A stretch of 64,000 nt of DNA, taken from positions 558,001-622,000 of the forward strand of contig OZ244736.1 in assembly GCA_965219405.1 (NCBI GenBank), read 5' to 3'. The stretch is from VXMO01 sp965219405 (GTDB lineage: Bacteria > Chloroflexota > Dehalococcoidia > UBA6926). The position numbers were made by a program, and so were the translations under genes. Position 1 is the stretch's first letter; every line of letters starts with the position of its first letter. Below the pieces are notes generated by a model. That model saw only the letters and a program-made list of their open reading frames with translations. It was not told the DNA's origin and ran no database searches. This document shows positions 1 through 7,257 of this stretch, in pieces.

Positions 1-699
1 CGCGCCGTACACATCGCCCGTCACGCCGCCGAGCCGACTCGTCGCGAATTGACCCACCCCCAGCGCCACTGCGCCCGCGACGACCAGGAGCACGACTCCT
101 GACGGTCCGGCAAGAACGACGGCCGCCACCACCGCGACGACTGTCGCGATGATTGTCTGCGCCCGCGTCCCGTCCTGCAAAAGTGCCGAACCTAGCCCAC
201 CTTCACTCCGCGCATACGAAAACCCCGCCATCGTCACTACCATCGCCCATCGTGAGAGGCACGGAATAATCAGCAGCGCCCAGAAACGCCCCGGCGGCCA
301 AAGAGAGACGATGGCGGCAAAGCTGGTCAGATAGAGGCAAAAAACACCCGCCACGGCGAACGATCCCACACGCGAATCCCGCATGATCTCCAGCCGGCGT
401 TCTGCGTTCGCGCCGCCGAACAGCCCGTCACACGTGTCCATGAACCCGTCTAGGTGAAGCCCCCGCGTGACGATCAAGAGAAAGGCAATCAGCAGCGCCG
501 CGAGGAGCAGAGAGGGGAATCCGGTATCCGTCAGAGTCCAAAACCCCTCACGCAGGACGTAATCAAAGCCTGCCAACAGTCCGCCGATACCAAGCCCAAC
601 AACAGGGAACCACATACGCGACCATGCAAGTGCGCCTTCGCCAACTCGCGGCATCGGGATAATCGTGAGAAAGCCGAAAGCGGCAAAGAGGCCATTCAT
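1..699 (-). CDS. cobS: Adenosylcobinamide-GDP ribazoletransferase (cobalamin synthase), 3' end cut by window edge
   Basis: Reading leftward from an ATG at 699 the frame stays open to base 1, giving 233 residues without a stop. It is a multi-pass membrane protein. The family motif LHLDGFMDTCDGLFGG lies at about residues 81-96 and EIMRDSRVGSFAVAG follows about 25 residues later. Near the edge RLGGVTGDVYGA matches the conserved C-terminal part, so little is missing. CobS joins adenosylcobinamide-GDP to alpha-ribazole in the last steps of cobalamin assembly. The start overlaps the cobT stop by one base (TAATG), which implies translational coupling with cobT upstream. Confidence 0.95.
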   Translation of the reverse strand, partial: MNGLFAAFGFLTIIPMPRVGEGALAWSRMWFPVVGLGIGGLLAGFDYVLREGFWTLTDTGFPSLLLAALLIAFLLIVTRGLHLDGFMDTCDGLFGGANAERRLEIMRDSRVGSFAVAGVFCLYLTSFAAIVSLWPPGRFWALLIIPCLSRWAMVVTMAGFSYARSEGGLGSALLQDGTRAQTIIATVVAVVAAVVLAGPSGVVLLVVAGAVALGVGQFATSRLGGVTGDVYGA

Positions 700-1796
700 T
701 ATCCCTCACCTCTTGGTGTCCCTGGCTCATCCGCCGGGCCGGACACCCCCGCCTCATCAAAAGTCGCCATCTCAGACAGGGTTGCCGCCGCCGCCTCGAT
801 GATCGGCATCGTCAGCGCTGCTCCCGTGCCCTCGCCAAGCCGCATACCCAGATCAAGCAGCGGCGTCAGCCCAAGATGTTCTAGCGCCGCTCGATGCCCA
901 CGCTCGGCGGAGAGATGAGCGGCAATCATATAGTCTCGCGCCGCCGGAGCGATGGCGTTGGCGATGAGCGCTGCCGCCCCTGAAATAAACCCGTCCAGCA
1001 CAACCGGCCTACCGTGCGCCGCCGCGCCGATGATTACTCCCGCCAACACGCCAATCTCGAACCCGCCGACGGCGGATAGAACTGCCAGACCATCTGTAGG
1101 GTCGGGGCCATTGACCTCGAGCGCCCTCTGAATGACGGCTATCTTGTGGTCCAACCCCGCCGCGGGACGCCCCGCGCCGTCGCCCGTCGTCTCCTTGGGT
1201 GGCAGGCCGGTGATTACGGACGTGATGGCCGCGGCCGCTGTTGTGTTGCCAATTCCCATATCGCCTGTGCCGATGAGGTCGATGCCGTCATCCACGCATT
1301 CCTGCGCAAGGCCGATTCCCGCCTCAACGCATGCCTGTGCCTGCTCGCGGGTCATTGCCGGGCCCTGCGTCATGTCCGCCGTGCCGCGCCCAATGCCAAG
1401 CGTCCGCAGGTCCGGATTGGACGGCAACTCCGTTGCGACACCCGCATCGACGATTACCTGCCGAATGCCCAACTGCCGACACATGACGTTGATTGCCGCG
1501 CCACCGGACAAGAAATTCAACACCATCTGCGCCGTCACGTCCTGCGGATAGGCGGTCACTCCCTGCGCCACGACCCCGTGATCCGCCGCGGAAATGACAA
1601 TCGCCTTGTCACGAATCCGTGGTTGCTCCGTTCGCAGTATCCCCGCAAGCCGGATCGACAACTCCTCGAGTTGCCCCAAGCTCCGCGGTGGTTTGGTTAA
1701 CGTGGACTGCCTTGCTGCCGCCCGACTCATCGCCTCATCGTCCGGCGGACGAATCGCGGCAACGGCTTGCTCGAGGTAGGGGGCAGGGGTCGTCAT
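699..1796 (-). CDS. cobT: Nicotinate-nucleotide--dimethylbenzimidazole phosphoribosyltransferase
   Basis: A 365-residue protein, close to the usual CobT length of about 350. It transfers phosphoribose from nicotinate mononucleotide to the lower-ligand base, producing alpha-ribazole phosphate for CobS. The glycine-rich segment GTGDMGIGNTTAAAA is diagnostic. RLGEGTGAALTMPIIEAA near residues 318-335 carries the expected catalytic glutamate, about residue 322. The gene follows cobO with a gap of three bases and overlaps the cobS start, so the three form one operon. With no corrin-ring genes in view the operon looks like corrinoid salvage and activation, but genes beyond the window cannot be excluded. 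Confidence 0.96.
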   Translation of the reverse strand: MTTPAPYLEQAVAAIRPPDDEAMSRAAARQSTLTKPPRSLGQLEELSIRLAGILRTEQPRIRDKAIVISAADHGVVAQGVTAYPQDVTAQMVLNFLSGGAAINVMCRQLGIRQVIVDAGVATELPSNPDLRTLGIGRGTADMTQGPAMTREQAQACVEAGIGLAQECVDDGIDLIGTGDMGIGNTTAAAAITSVITGLPPKETTGDGAGRPAAGLDHKIAVIQRALEVNGPDPTDGLAVLSAVGGFEIGVLAGVIIGAAAHGRPVVLDGFISGAAALIANAIAPAARDYMIAAHLSAERGHRAALEHLGLTPLLDLGMRLGEGTGAALTMPIIEAAAATLSEMATFDEAGVSGPADEPGTPRGEG

Positions 1797-1799
1797 CGC

Positions 1800-2387
1800 T
1801 TAGAACTCGATGCCCGGCTGTGCCCGGATGCCCTGCTCATTGAACGGGTGCTTGATCTCGCGCATCTCCGTCACCAGGTCGGCGAACTCGATCAACGCAT
1901 CAGGCGCATTCCGCCCCGTGATGATGACATGCATCATCTCCGGCCTCTGTTTCAGCACCTCGATCACGCCCTCAACATCTATCCACCCATACGCAAGCGG
2001 GTACGTGAACTCATCGAGGATTATCAGATCACGCTCGCCGGCGAGAATCGCCTTGCTCGCCTCTCCCCATTGCGCCCCCGCCATGTCTGCGGACGCATCG
2101 ATGTCCTTACTGAGCCACGTGAAGCCGTCGCCCATCGCGCTCCACGGGATGTCCAACTTGTCCGCGGCGCGACTCTCCCCGAATCGCGAGCCGGTGTGCT
2201 TGATGAACTGGAACACCTCGGCGTTCATGCCGCGCCCCCACGCGCGAAACAGCACCCCAAGCGCGGCCGTCGTCTTGCCCTTCCCATCGCCGGTATTGAC
2301 AATAACAAGCCCCTTGCGATTGGCAGAACTCCCCCGCCGCGCTCCTCCCTCGGGACGACGTGCCGGATCTGCATCCTGTTCTGTCAT
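1800..2387 (-). CDS. cobO: Corrinoid adenosyltransferase, CobO/BtuR type
   Basis: 195 residues. The N-terminal P-loop NTGDGKGKTTAALG (about residues 31-44) is the ATP site of the BtuR/CobO/CobP family, which adenosylates the cobalt of corrinoids. IILDEFTYPLAYGW in the second half is the conserved DEx segment, and VIITGRNAP near the C-terminus is also typical. It is the first gene of the cobO-cobT-cobS operon. No B12-riboswitch box was recognised by eye upstream, where a palindromic interspersed repeat lies about 30 bases from the start codon. Confidence 0.95.
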   Translation of the reverse strand: MTEQDADPARRPEGGARRGSSANRKGLVIVNTGDGKGKTTAALGVLFRAWGRGMNAEVFQFIKHTGSRFGESRAADKLDIPWSAMGDGFTWLSKDIDASADMAGAQWGEASKAILAGERDLIILDEFTYPLAYGWIDVEGVIEVLKQRPEMMHVIITGRNAPDALIEFADLVTEMREIKHPFNEQGIRAQPGIEF

Positions 2388-2415
2388 TCCCTCCCCCCGT
2401 GTTGCGAACCGCGTC

Positions 2416-2445
2416 CATCATTCCGGCGAAGGCCGGAATCCATCG
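2416..2445. repeat. Interspersed palindromic repeat, copy 1
   Basis: The core ATTCCGGCGAAGGCCGGAAT (2420-2439) is an inverted repeat with 8-bp arms around a four-base loop. Flanking bases (catc before, ccatcg after) recur with the other copies near 6.8, 13.8, 28.3 and 34.3 kb. This is a REP-like element between the cobO start and the MaoC gene. Confidence 0.8.
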
Positions 2446-2621
2446 CGTGGCCTGCAATGGCCACCACTAAGTACGACAACACGTAAGAATACCCCGCCGC
2501 GTGCCATGGCACGTATAGCCAGCCGGAACGCGGTATGCCGAGGTCTCGGACAATCCAACTCCGATCGGGAACTTCAAAAGACCTTGCGCCCGAACGCGCT
2601 ATACGCCACTATTTCCCTGTC

Positions 2622-2643
2622 CGGCGTGATTTATCACACGCCG
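2622..2643. promoter_or_regulatory. Nested dyad, possible operator of the MaoC gene
   Basis: CGGCGTG at 2622-2628 is repeated inverted as CACGCCG at 2637-2643, and inside it GTGAT-TT-ATCAC (2626-2637) is a second perfect dyad. The site ends 27 bases before the MaoC start codon and just ahead of its AAGGAGG ribosome site. That is a good position for a repressor operator or a 5'-UTR hairpin. Regulator unknown. Confidence 0.45.
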
Positions 2644-2670
2644 TCGGAATCAAGGGGTAAGGAGGGGACG

Positions 2671-3759
2671 ATGACATCAAATAATGACTCGGAACTGGAA
2701 TGGAGCCCGACACGGGAACTCCTCGGCAAGGACATCATGATCGGGCCGAAGACGGGCATCGATGCCGTCGAGCAGAGCGGAATCCGTCGACAGATGGAGG
2801 TCCTGGAGTTCGACTGCCCGCTGCACTTCGATGAGGCTATTGCGAAGAAGTACGGCTACGAGGGCATCTTCGCCCCCGCCCATATGATCCAGGTCTTCCA
2901 GCAGGGATCCATGTGGGAGCCGGGTATGGGGTCAATCTGGCCGACGGATGCCCCGCATTACACCAACGCCGGCACGGGCCGCGCGGGCAAGACCCTGGAA
3001 GTCCCGTCGCCCGGCACCGCAGGCTTCGTTACGGACCTCGAGGTAGAGACGCTCCGGCCGCTGTACCTCGGCGACCGTGTCTCCCAAGTGTCACAGGTCC
3101 TAATGGACGTCAACCCACGCAAGACACGGGTCGGTGACGGCGCGTTCCTACGATACGAGTACAAGTGGGAGAACCAGAACGGCGACGACGTTGGCCGTCA
3201 GATCATGGTCAGCTACACGTACATCCCCAATCCGCAGGCCGCTGCCGCCGCCTCTGGTGGCGGCGACGGTGAAAAGCCGGCCCGAGCAATCGAGCCTCGT
3301 GAGAACCCCGCCATCGACTGGGATTTCCAGCGGTATTGGGAGGACGTGAACGAGGGCGACGAAGTTCCGGCGGTCCACTATCCGCTGACGATCCAGCGCA
3401 TGGTCATGGCCGCGGGTGCCAATCGCGACTTCAACGCTATCCACCACAACACGCACGTGGCCCAGGAGGGTGGCGCGGCGGACATGTACGCCATGAATTA
3501 CTTCCACAACGGCATGTGGGAGCGCGTCGCACGAGAGTTCATCGGGCTGGGCGGCAAGATCAAGCAGATCGGCTCATTCCGAATGCGTGTGTTCAGCACC
3601 GTCGGCGACACCGTCGTTACGGGTGGCACGGTCAAGCGCAAGTGGCAGGAGAACGGTGAGAACCTCATCGAGTTGGAGTTGACCTCGGTGCTGTCCACCA
3701 ACGGCAACACCTCCGTCGGCCCCGGCCCCGTCATCGCCACCATGCCAAGCAAAGGCTAG
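2671..3759 (+). CDS. MaoC-like double-hotdog hydratase/dehydratase
   Basis: 362 residues from an ATG preceded by a strong AAGGAGGGG site; in-frame codons further upstream belong to an unrelated open frame. The N-terminal half resembles the FAS1-dehydratase-like domain (KYGYEGIFAPAHMIQ) and the C-terminal half is a MaoC hotdog domain. The latter has AGANRDFNAIHHN (about residues 248-260), where the family keeps its catalytic Asp and His. Such two-domain proteins hydrate enoyl-CoA or methylfumaryl-CoA type substrates or act as 3-hydroxyacyl thioester dehydratases. The exact substrate cannot be read from sequence. No CoA-transferase or ligase neighbours it. A terminator-like hairpin follows at 3793. 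Confidence 0.85.
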   Translation: MTSNNDSELEWSPTRELLGKDIMIGPKTGIDAVEQSGIRRQMEVLEFDCPLHFDEAIAKKYGYEGIFAPAHMIQVFQQGSMWEPGMGSIWPTDAPHYTNAGTGRAGKTLEVPSPGTAGFVTDLEVETLRPLYLGDRVSQVSQVLMDVNPRKTRVGDGAFLRYEYKWENQNGDDVGRQIMVSYTYIPNPQAAAAASGGGDGEKPARAIEPRENPAIDWDFQRYWEDVNEGDEVPAVHYPLTIQRMVMAAGANRDFNAIHHNTHVAQEGGAADMYAMNYFHNGMWERVAREFIGLGGKIKQIGSFRMRVFSTVGDTVVTGGTVKRKWQENGENLIELELTSVLSTNGNTSVGPGPVIATMPSKG

Positions 3760-3792
3760 AAGAGTACCGGCACTAAACCGGCTGAAAATGGC

Positions 3793-3824
3793 AGCCCCGC
3801 CGCTCTATTGGGAGTGGCGGGGCT
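3793..3824 (+). terminator. Hairpin terminator after the MaoC gene
   Basis: AGCCCCGCC (3793-3801) pairs perfectly with GGCGGGGCT (3816-3824) across a 14-base loop. The following run, tgcttct, is only weakly T-rich. It lies between the convergent MaoC and Fic genes and could serve both strands. Confidence 0.6.
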
Positions 3825-3829
3825 TGCTT

Positions 3830-4978
3830 CTAGAGCAGCTGCGCCTGACTCTGCCTAGACATTTCTTTTTCAGATGACTCAACGTCCGTTTGCTCTTCAG
3901 TGGCAGAATGGAACACGTCCAGCGCACTCTCCGTCGGTTCATAACGAGCTGCCCTGCCTCGTCCAACAGGCGAAAGCAAACCCTTTTCCGTTAACTTCCG
4001 TAGATGAATTGCGGCGGTCTGATTGGTGACGTTAGCGAGAGCTCTGTAAACGCTGTTGGTGATTTTCCCGTCCTGGCAGGCAACATAGAGTGCGAGGGCA
4101 TCCGCCTCTTCGAGATCAAAGGCCTCCGTGAGTGCAAGGTGCTGACTGATCGCCGTTCTCTGTCTGTCCACCGCCTTCACGGCCTGCGTTACATGAGCCC
4201 GTAGGTAGTAGTCCATCCACATCGCAATGTCTCGTTGCTCCGGCTGATAGAGGGGCCCAAGGGAGTTTCTTAGGGCGGAGTAGTACGATTCCGTGTCCCG
4301 CCCGAAGAACTCTTCCAGTGACACGAGTTCGTGTGACATGTAGCCGGCGCGGTATAGCACCAAAGCCTCGATGATTCGCGCTGTCCTGCCGTTTCCGTCC
4401 GCGAACGGGTGAATGGCTACAAGATTTAGGTGCGCCAGACCTGCGGTGAATACAGGCTCCGATCCTCGACTGTTGATGTTGAGCCACTCAACAAACTCAC
4501 CCATAAGGCCGGACACATCTTCCGGCGAGGGCGGGCGGAAGACAACACTTCTACTCCCACGGTCAACGATGTAGTTCTGCTCCTTACGGTAGCGGCCGGG
4601 CTCATACCACCTTGGCAACGACTTGGTCACCATGAAATGGATGGACTTTATCGTTTCCTCTGTGAGTGTCGTGAAAGATTGCGCGGCTACGTTCTGGACA
4701 TAGCGGATTGCCTCGGCATAGTTGGCGGCCTCCCGGAGCTGATTTGCTTCAGCGGCGACCTGCTCGCCCCGGAGCAGACTCTCTACTTGCCCTAGTTCCA
4801 GTACGTTGCCCTCGATACGAGTGGAGTAATGTGTGCTCGCTGCCACTGCGTGGCGGCGAAGTTCAGGGTGGACAGGGCCCGGCTCTAAAAGCCCACCGTC
4901 GAGGAAATCCCGTGCGCTCCTAAGGGTCTCCAGGCGTCTCTCAACGTCCGGCAGCGGACTGAATCGCTGATAGAGCAT
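3830..4978 (-). CDS. Fic family protein with built-in inhibitory motif and winged-helix tail
   Basis: 382 residues from ATG with GGAGGG just upstream. The active-site loop HPFADGNGRTAR (residues 190-201) matches the Fic consensus HxFx(D/E)GNGRxxR, so the enzyme should transfer AMP or another nucleotide moiety to a hydroxyl group of a protein. STRIEGN at residues 52-58 fits the alpha-inh motif (S/T)xxxE(G/N), with Glu56 as the blocking residue, so it is self-inhibited and needs no separate antitoxin. The last 90 residues carry a winged-helix-like region (VTNQTAAIHLRKLTEKGLL), common in this Fic subclass. The gene is less GC-rich than its neighbours, suggesting transfer. Confidence 0.93.
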   Translation of the reverse strand: MLYQRFSPLPDVERRLETLRSARDFLDGGLLEPGPVHPELRRHAVAASTHYSTRIEGNVLELGQVESLLRGEQVAAEANQLREAANYAEAIRYVQNVAAQSFTTLTEETIKSIHFMVTKSLPRWYEPGRYRKEQNYIVDRGSRSVVFRPPSPEDVSGLMGEFVEWLNINSRGSEPVFTAGLAHLNLVAIHPFADGNGRTARIIEALVLYRAGYMSHELVSLEEFFGRDTESYYSALRNSLGPLYQPEQRDIAMWMDYYLRAHVTQAVKAVDRQRTAISQHLALTEAFDLEEADALALYVACQDGKITNSVYRALANVTNQTAAIHLRKLTEKGLLSPVGRGRAARYEPTESALDVFHSATEEQTDVESSEKEMSRQSQAQLL

Positions 4979-5034
4979 TACCCTCCGCTCGTTCCCATCC
5001 GATAGTGCTACGATCAGCTATCGGCCATAGTGTG

Positions 5035-5048
5035 TTTAATCGATTAAA
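5035..5048. promoter_or_regulatory. 14-bp perfect palindrome upstream of the Fic gene
   Basis: TTTAATCGATTAAA lies 57-70 bases upstream of the Fic start codon in an AT-rich promoter-like stretch (about 4979-5100). The position suits an operator, possibly bound by the winged-helix tail of the Fic protein itself; that link is inference. Confidence 0.4.
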
Positions 5049-5110
5049 TGCATCATTCACACGATATTACCATGAGATATAGATATTATATCGACAAGTG
5101 GCAGGTAGAG

Positions 5111-5770
5111 CTAGGCAGTCCCTCGCCCCACCGCAGACGCCATAAACTCCCCCACGCGGCGGCCCAGGTTCATCTCCTCGCCAAACCAGAAATGATCCGT
5201 CTGCGGCGCGATGTAGATCTCCGTTGCGCCCGGCAGCATCCCTGCCAGACCCCGCACGCGCTCCACCGTTGCAAAGTTGTCCGCCTCACCCGTCGCGATG
5301 AGCTTCGGCATCGTGAGCGCTGTGAGAGCCTCCGGAGATGCGTCATCGCCGATTGCCGGTGAGATCAGCGCCAAAGCCGCCAGCCCCACTGCTCCACGCG
5401 CCGCGCCAAGCGCCACGCCGCCGCCGAACGAGTACCCCGCCAACCCAACACGCACCTCATCGGGCAATTCGTCTGCGACTGCGCCGGTCGCCAGCGCCTG
5501 CAGCGCGGCCAAAGCATCGTCTTGTTCGCCGATGCCGTTATCGTAGGAGCCTCCGCTGCGCCCCGCGCCGCGGAAATTGAACCGCAGCGCCGCGAGCCCG
5601 TAGGCCACGACGCTCGACGAAATGGCCATCACGACGTTGTTGGTCATCTCGCCGCCATATTGCGGGTGTGGATGGCAGATTACGACTCCCGCAGAAGGCG
5701 TCGCCGATCCCTCGTCCGGCAGATCAAGCTGCCCCTCCAACACGATTCCGTCCGTTGAGTTGATGCTCAC
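5111..5770 (-). CDS. Alpha/beta hydrolase of the dienelactone-hydrolase-like COG2945 type
   Basis: About 219 residues if it starts at the GTG of VSINSTDG; an ATG at 5833 in the same frame would add 21 basic residues unlike family members. CHPHPQYGGEMTNNV is the family's oxyanion region and FNFRGAGRSGGSYD follows it. GYSFGGGVAL holds the nucleophilic serine and PQTDHFWFGEE the catalytic histidine near the end. Members are small cytosolic hydrolases without firm substrates. An AGGAGG at the codons before the GTG sits 21 bases off, so the true start is unsettled. It is divergent from the flavoprotein at 5975. Confidence 0.85.
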   Translation of the reverse strand: MSINSTDGIVLEGQLDLPDEGSATPSAGVVICHPHPQYGGEMTNNVVMAISSSVVAYGLAALRFNFRGAGRSGGSYDNGIGEQDDALAALQALATGAVADELPDEVRVGLAGYSFGGGVALGAARGAVGLAALALISPAIGDDASPEALTALTMPKLIATGEADNFATVERVRGLAGMLPGATEIYIAPQTDHFWFGEEMNLGRRVGEFMASAVGRGTA

Positions 5771-5974
5771 GCTGCGAGTCCTGATAGCGAGCCTCCTGTT
5801 TCCCTGCCGTCCACCACTCGAATCCCCACGCATTCGGTGCTGCCCAGCCTTTCGACAAATTTAACACGCGGGGAACCCTCACGCGCCCAATATCAATGCC
5901 AGCTTTGGCCTTCACCCGTATACTTGTGATGGACTTCACGAACACCACCGGCTCATGCACAGAAAGAGTTTCGA

Positions 5975-6748
5975 ATGGTCAGTACGCAGGAAACAACCCA
6001 GGGCAGTGGAAGGGGCCCACGCCGCTTTCAGCCGCAAATGGCGACGGCGCGAATCGTCGAACGCCGGGACCTCTCGGACGACCTCTGGCTCATCAAGCTT
6101 GCGCCGTCCATCCCCTTCACCTTCAAGCCTGGGCAGTACTGCACCATCGGCGCGGAGGGCATTGAGCGGCCGTATTCCATCGTCTCCGCCCCGCAGGAGC
6201 CGCTTCTTGAGCTTTTTGTTGAACTCGTGCCGCCGCCGGACGGCCGGCTCACCCCGGCTCTCTACAACCTGGATGTCGGCGCGGAACTGACCCTGCGTCC
6301 CAAGCCCAAGGGCATCTTCACTCTTGATAGCACCGCGAAGACGCATGTATTCGTCTCGACGGTCACCGGCGTCGCGCCGACGGTCAGCATCCTGCGTCAC
6401 GCCCTGATGACGGGTGAACACGGCGAAAGGGAGTTTCACGTGCTTGACGGCGGAAGCTACTTCGATGAGCTTGCCTACTTTGAAGAGCTGCGGGAACTCG
6501 CCGATATGTACGACTTCATTCACTTCATGCCCACCGTTAGCCGCCCGGACGATGAGCGCAACGCCGGCTGGACGGGCGCCACGGGCCGCGTTAACACTCT
6601 GGTTGAGGACTACCTGCGCGACCACAACATCGACCCTGAGACGTCCATCGTGTATGCCTGCGGCCACCCCGGCATGATCGAGGACGTCAAAGAGCGCATG
6701 AACCGCCTCGGCTACCGCTTCAAAGAAGAGCGTTTCTGGAAGGATTAG
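5975..6748 (+). CDS. Ferredoxin/flavodoxin-NADP+ reductase-like flavoprotein
   Basis: 257 residues. RPYSIVSAP (about 65-73) is the FAD-binding RxYS motif. TGVAPTVSILRH (about 131-142) is the nucleotide-phosphate-binding turn of the reductase domain, and YACGHPGMIEDVKERM near the C-terminus contains the CGxP motif that places the nicotinamide. Length and ending (EERFWKD) match bacterial Fpr-type reductases that move electrons between NADPH and ferredoxin or flavodoxin. No iron-sulfur domain is fused. The gene stands alone; its physiological partner is not in view. Confidence 0.9.
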   Translation: MVSTQETTQGSGRGPRRFQPQMATARIVERRDLSDDLWLIKLAPSIPFTFKPGQYCTIGAEGIERPYSIVSAPQEPLLELFVELVPPPDGRLTPALYNLDVGAELTLRPKPKGIFTLDSTAKTHVFVSTVTGVAPTVSILRHALMTGEHGEREFHVLDGGSYFDELAYFEELRELADMYDFIHFMPTVSRPDDERNAGWTGATGRVNTLVEDYLRDHNIDPETSIVYACGHPGMIEDVKERMNRLGYRFKEERFWKD

Positions 6749-6807
6749 GCTGAGCAGCGGCGTCTTGCTGAACCAAACCCGCTTGCTACGGCCGCACTCT
6801 TGCCCCG

Positions 6808-6830
6808 TCAATCCCGCGAAAGCGGGAACC
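6808..6830. repeat. Interspersed palindromic repeat, copy 2
   Basis: TCCCGCGAAAGCGGGA is a palindrome with a short loop, and the flanks tcaa and acc mark it as a degenerate copy of the same REP-like family. It lies between the convergent flavoprotein and HicB genes, where it could also act as a terminator hairpin. Confidence 0.7.
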
Positions 6831-6836
6831 AATAGG

Positions 6837-7082
6837 TTATACGGCTACAGATATCCTGCCCTGTCCAGTCTGGAGCCGAGCTATCGTCTCAGGCAGGGGT
6901 TTGCCGCGGTCCTTGTACGAAAGGATGAATTGCTCGGCAACCACACTCAGTTCGGCCAGGGTCTCTTTAGCGGTCTCTGCCCATGCGCGGCAGCCGGGGA
7001 GTTCCGGGATCTCGGCCATGTAGAGCCCGCCCTGTTCTTCGGTCGGCTCATGCAGGACATAGTCCAACTGATACAGTTCCAC
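6837..7082 (-). CDS. HicB-like antitoxin-fold protein (orphan)
   Basis: 81 residues from a GTG with GAGGTGA just before it. The segment YMAEIPELPGCRAWAETAKETLAE, here described by its ends, follows the HicB/UPF0150 pattern (Y-x-A-x-x-P-x-x-P-G-C-x-A-x-G-x-T). Normally HicB neutralises the small RNase HicA, but no HicA gene (a short dsRBD-like protein with GSH motif) lies on either side. The C-terminus has no clear DNA-binding domain. An ATG eight codons upstream overlaps the stop of the helicase-tail relic at 7087, so the GTG is preferred. Confidence 0.75.
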   Translation of the reverse strand: MELYQLDYVLHEPTEEQGGLYMAEIPELPGCRAWAETAKETLAELSVVAEQFILSYKDRGKPLPETIARLQTGQGRISVAV

Positions 7083-7086
7083 GGGT

Positions 7087-7252
7087 TCACCTCTCGCAGG
7101 CACCATTCTGCCCCTCGTCAGGGGCGGCTTCCTCTAACAGCATCTCCAGCAACAGCCGCGCGCCCCGTTTGTCCAGCATCTCGTTATTGTTGCCGCACTT
7201 GGGGGATTGGACGCATGAAGGGCAGCCCTCTTCGCACGGGCATTCATTGAGC
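7087..7252 (-). pseudogene. Detached 3' end of the MrfA-like helicase gene
   Basis: Bases 7123-7252 repeat 9234-9363 with 7 mismatches in 130. In the same frame they encode LNECPCEEGCPSCVQSPKCG and the following residues to EEAA, i.e. the Cys-cluster tail of the helicase at 9231-11597. Here the frame runs eleven residues further (PDEGQNGACER) to a TGA at 7087-7089, directly before hicB. Most differences are synonymous and one changes His to Arg. It has no start of its own and looks like the ancestral gene end displaced by insertion of the UvrD-like gene. Confidence 0.85.
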
Positions 7253-7257
7253 GCCCC

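Noticed and set aside
1810..2670. Long plus-strand open frame leading into the MaoC gene
   Set aside because: It overlaps cobO in antisense, has no family resemblance, and a strong ribosome site with ATG at 2671 gives a normal MaoC protein.
2388..2670. Possible cobalamin riboswitch for the cobO operon
   Set aside because: No B12-box-like sequence was found by eye on the minus strand; the gap holds a palindromic repeat and the MaoC dyad instead.
5936..6832. 298-codon minus-strand frame opposite the flavoprotein
   Set aside because: Antisense shadow; the plus-strand protein has all FAD and NADP motifs.
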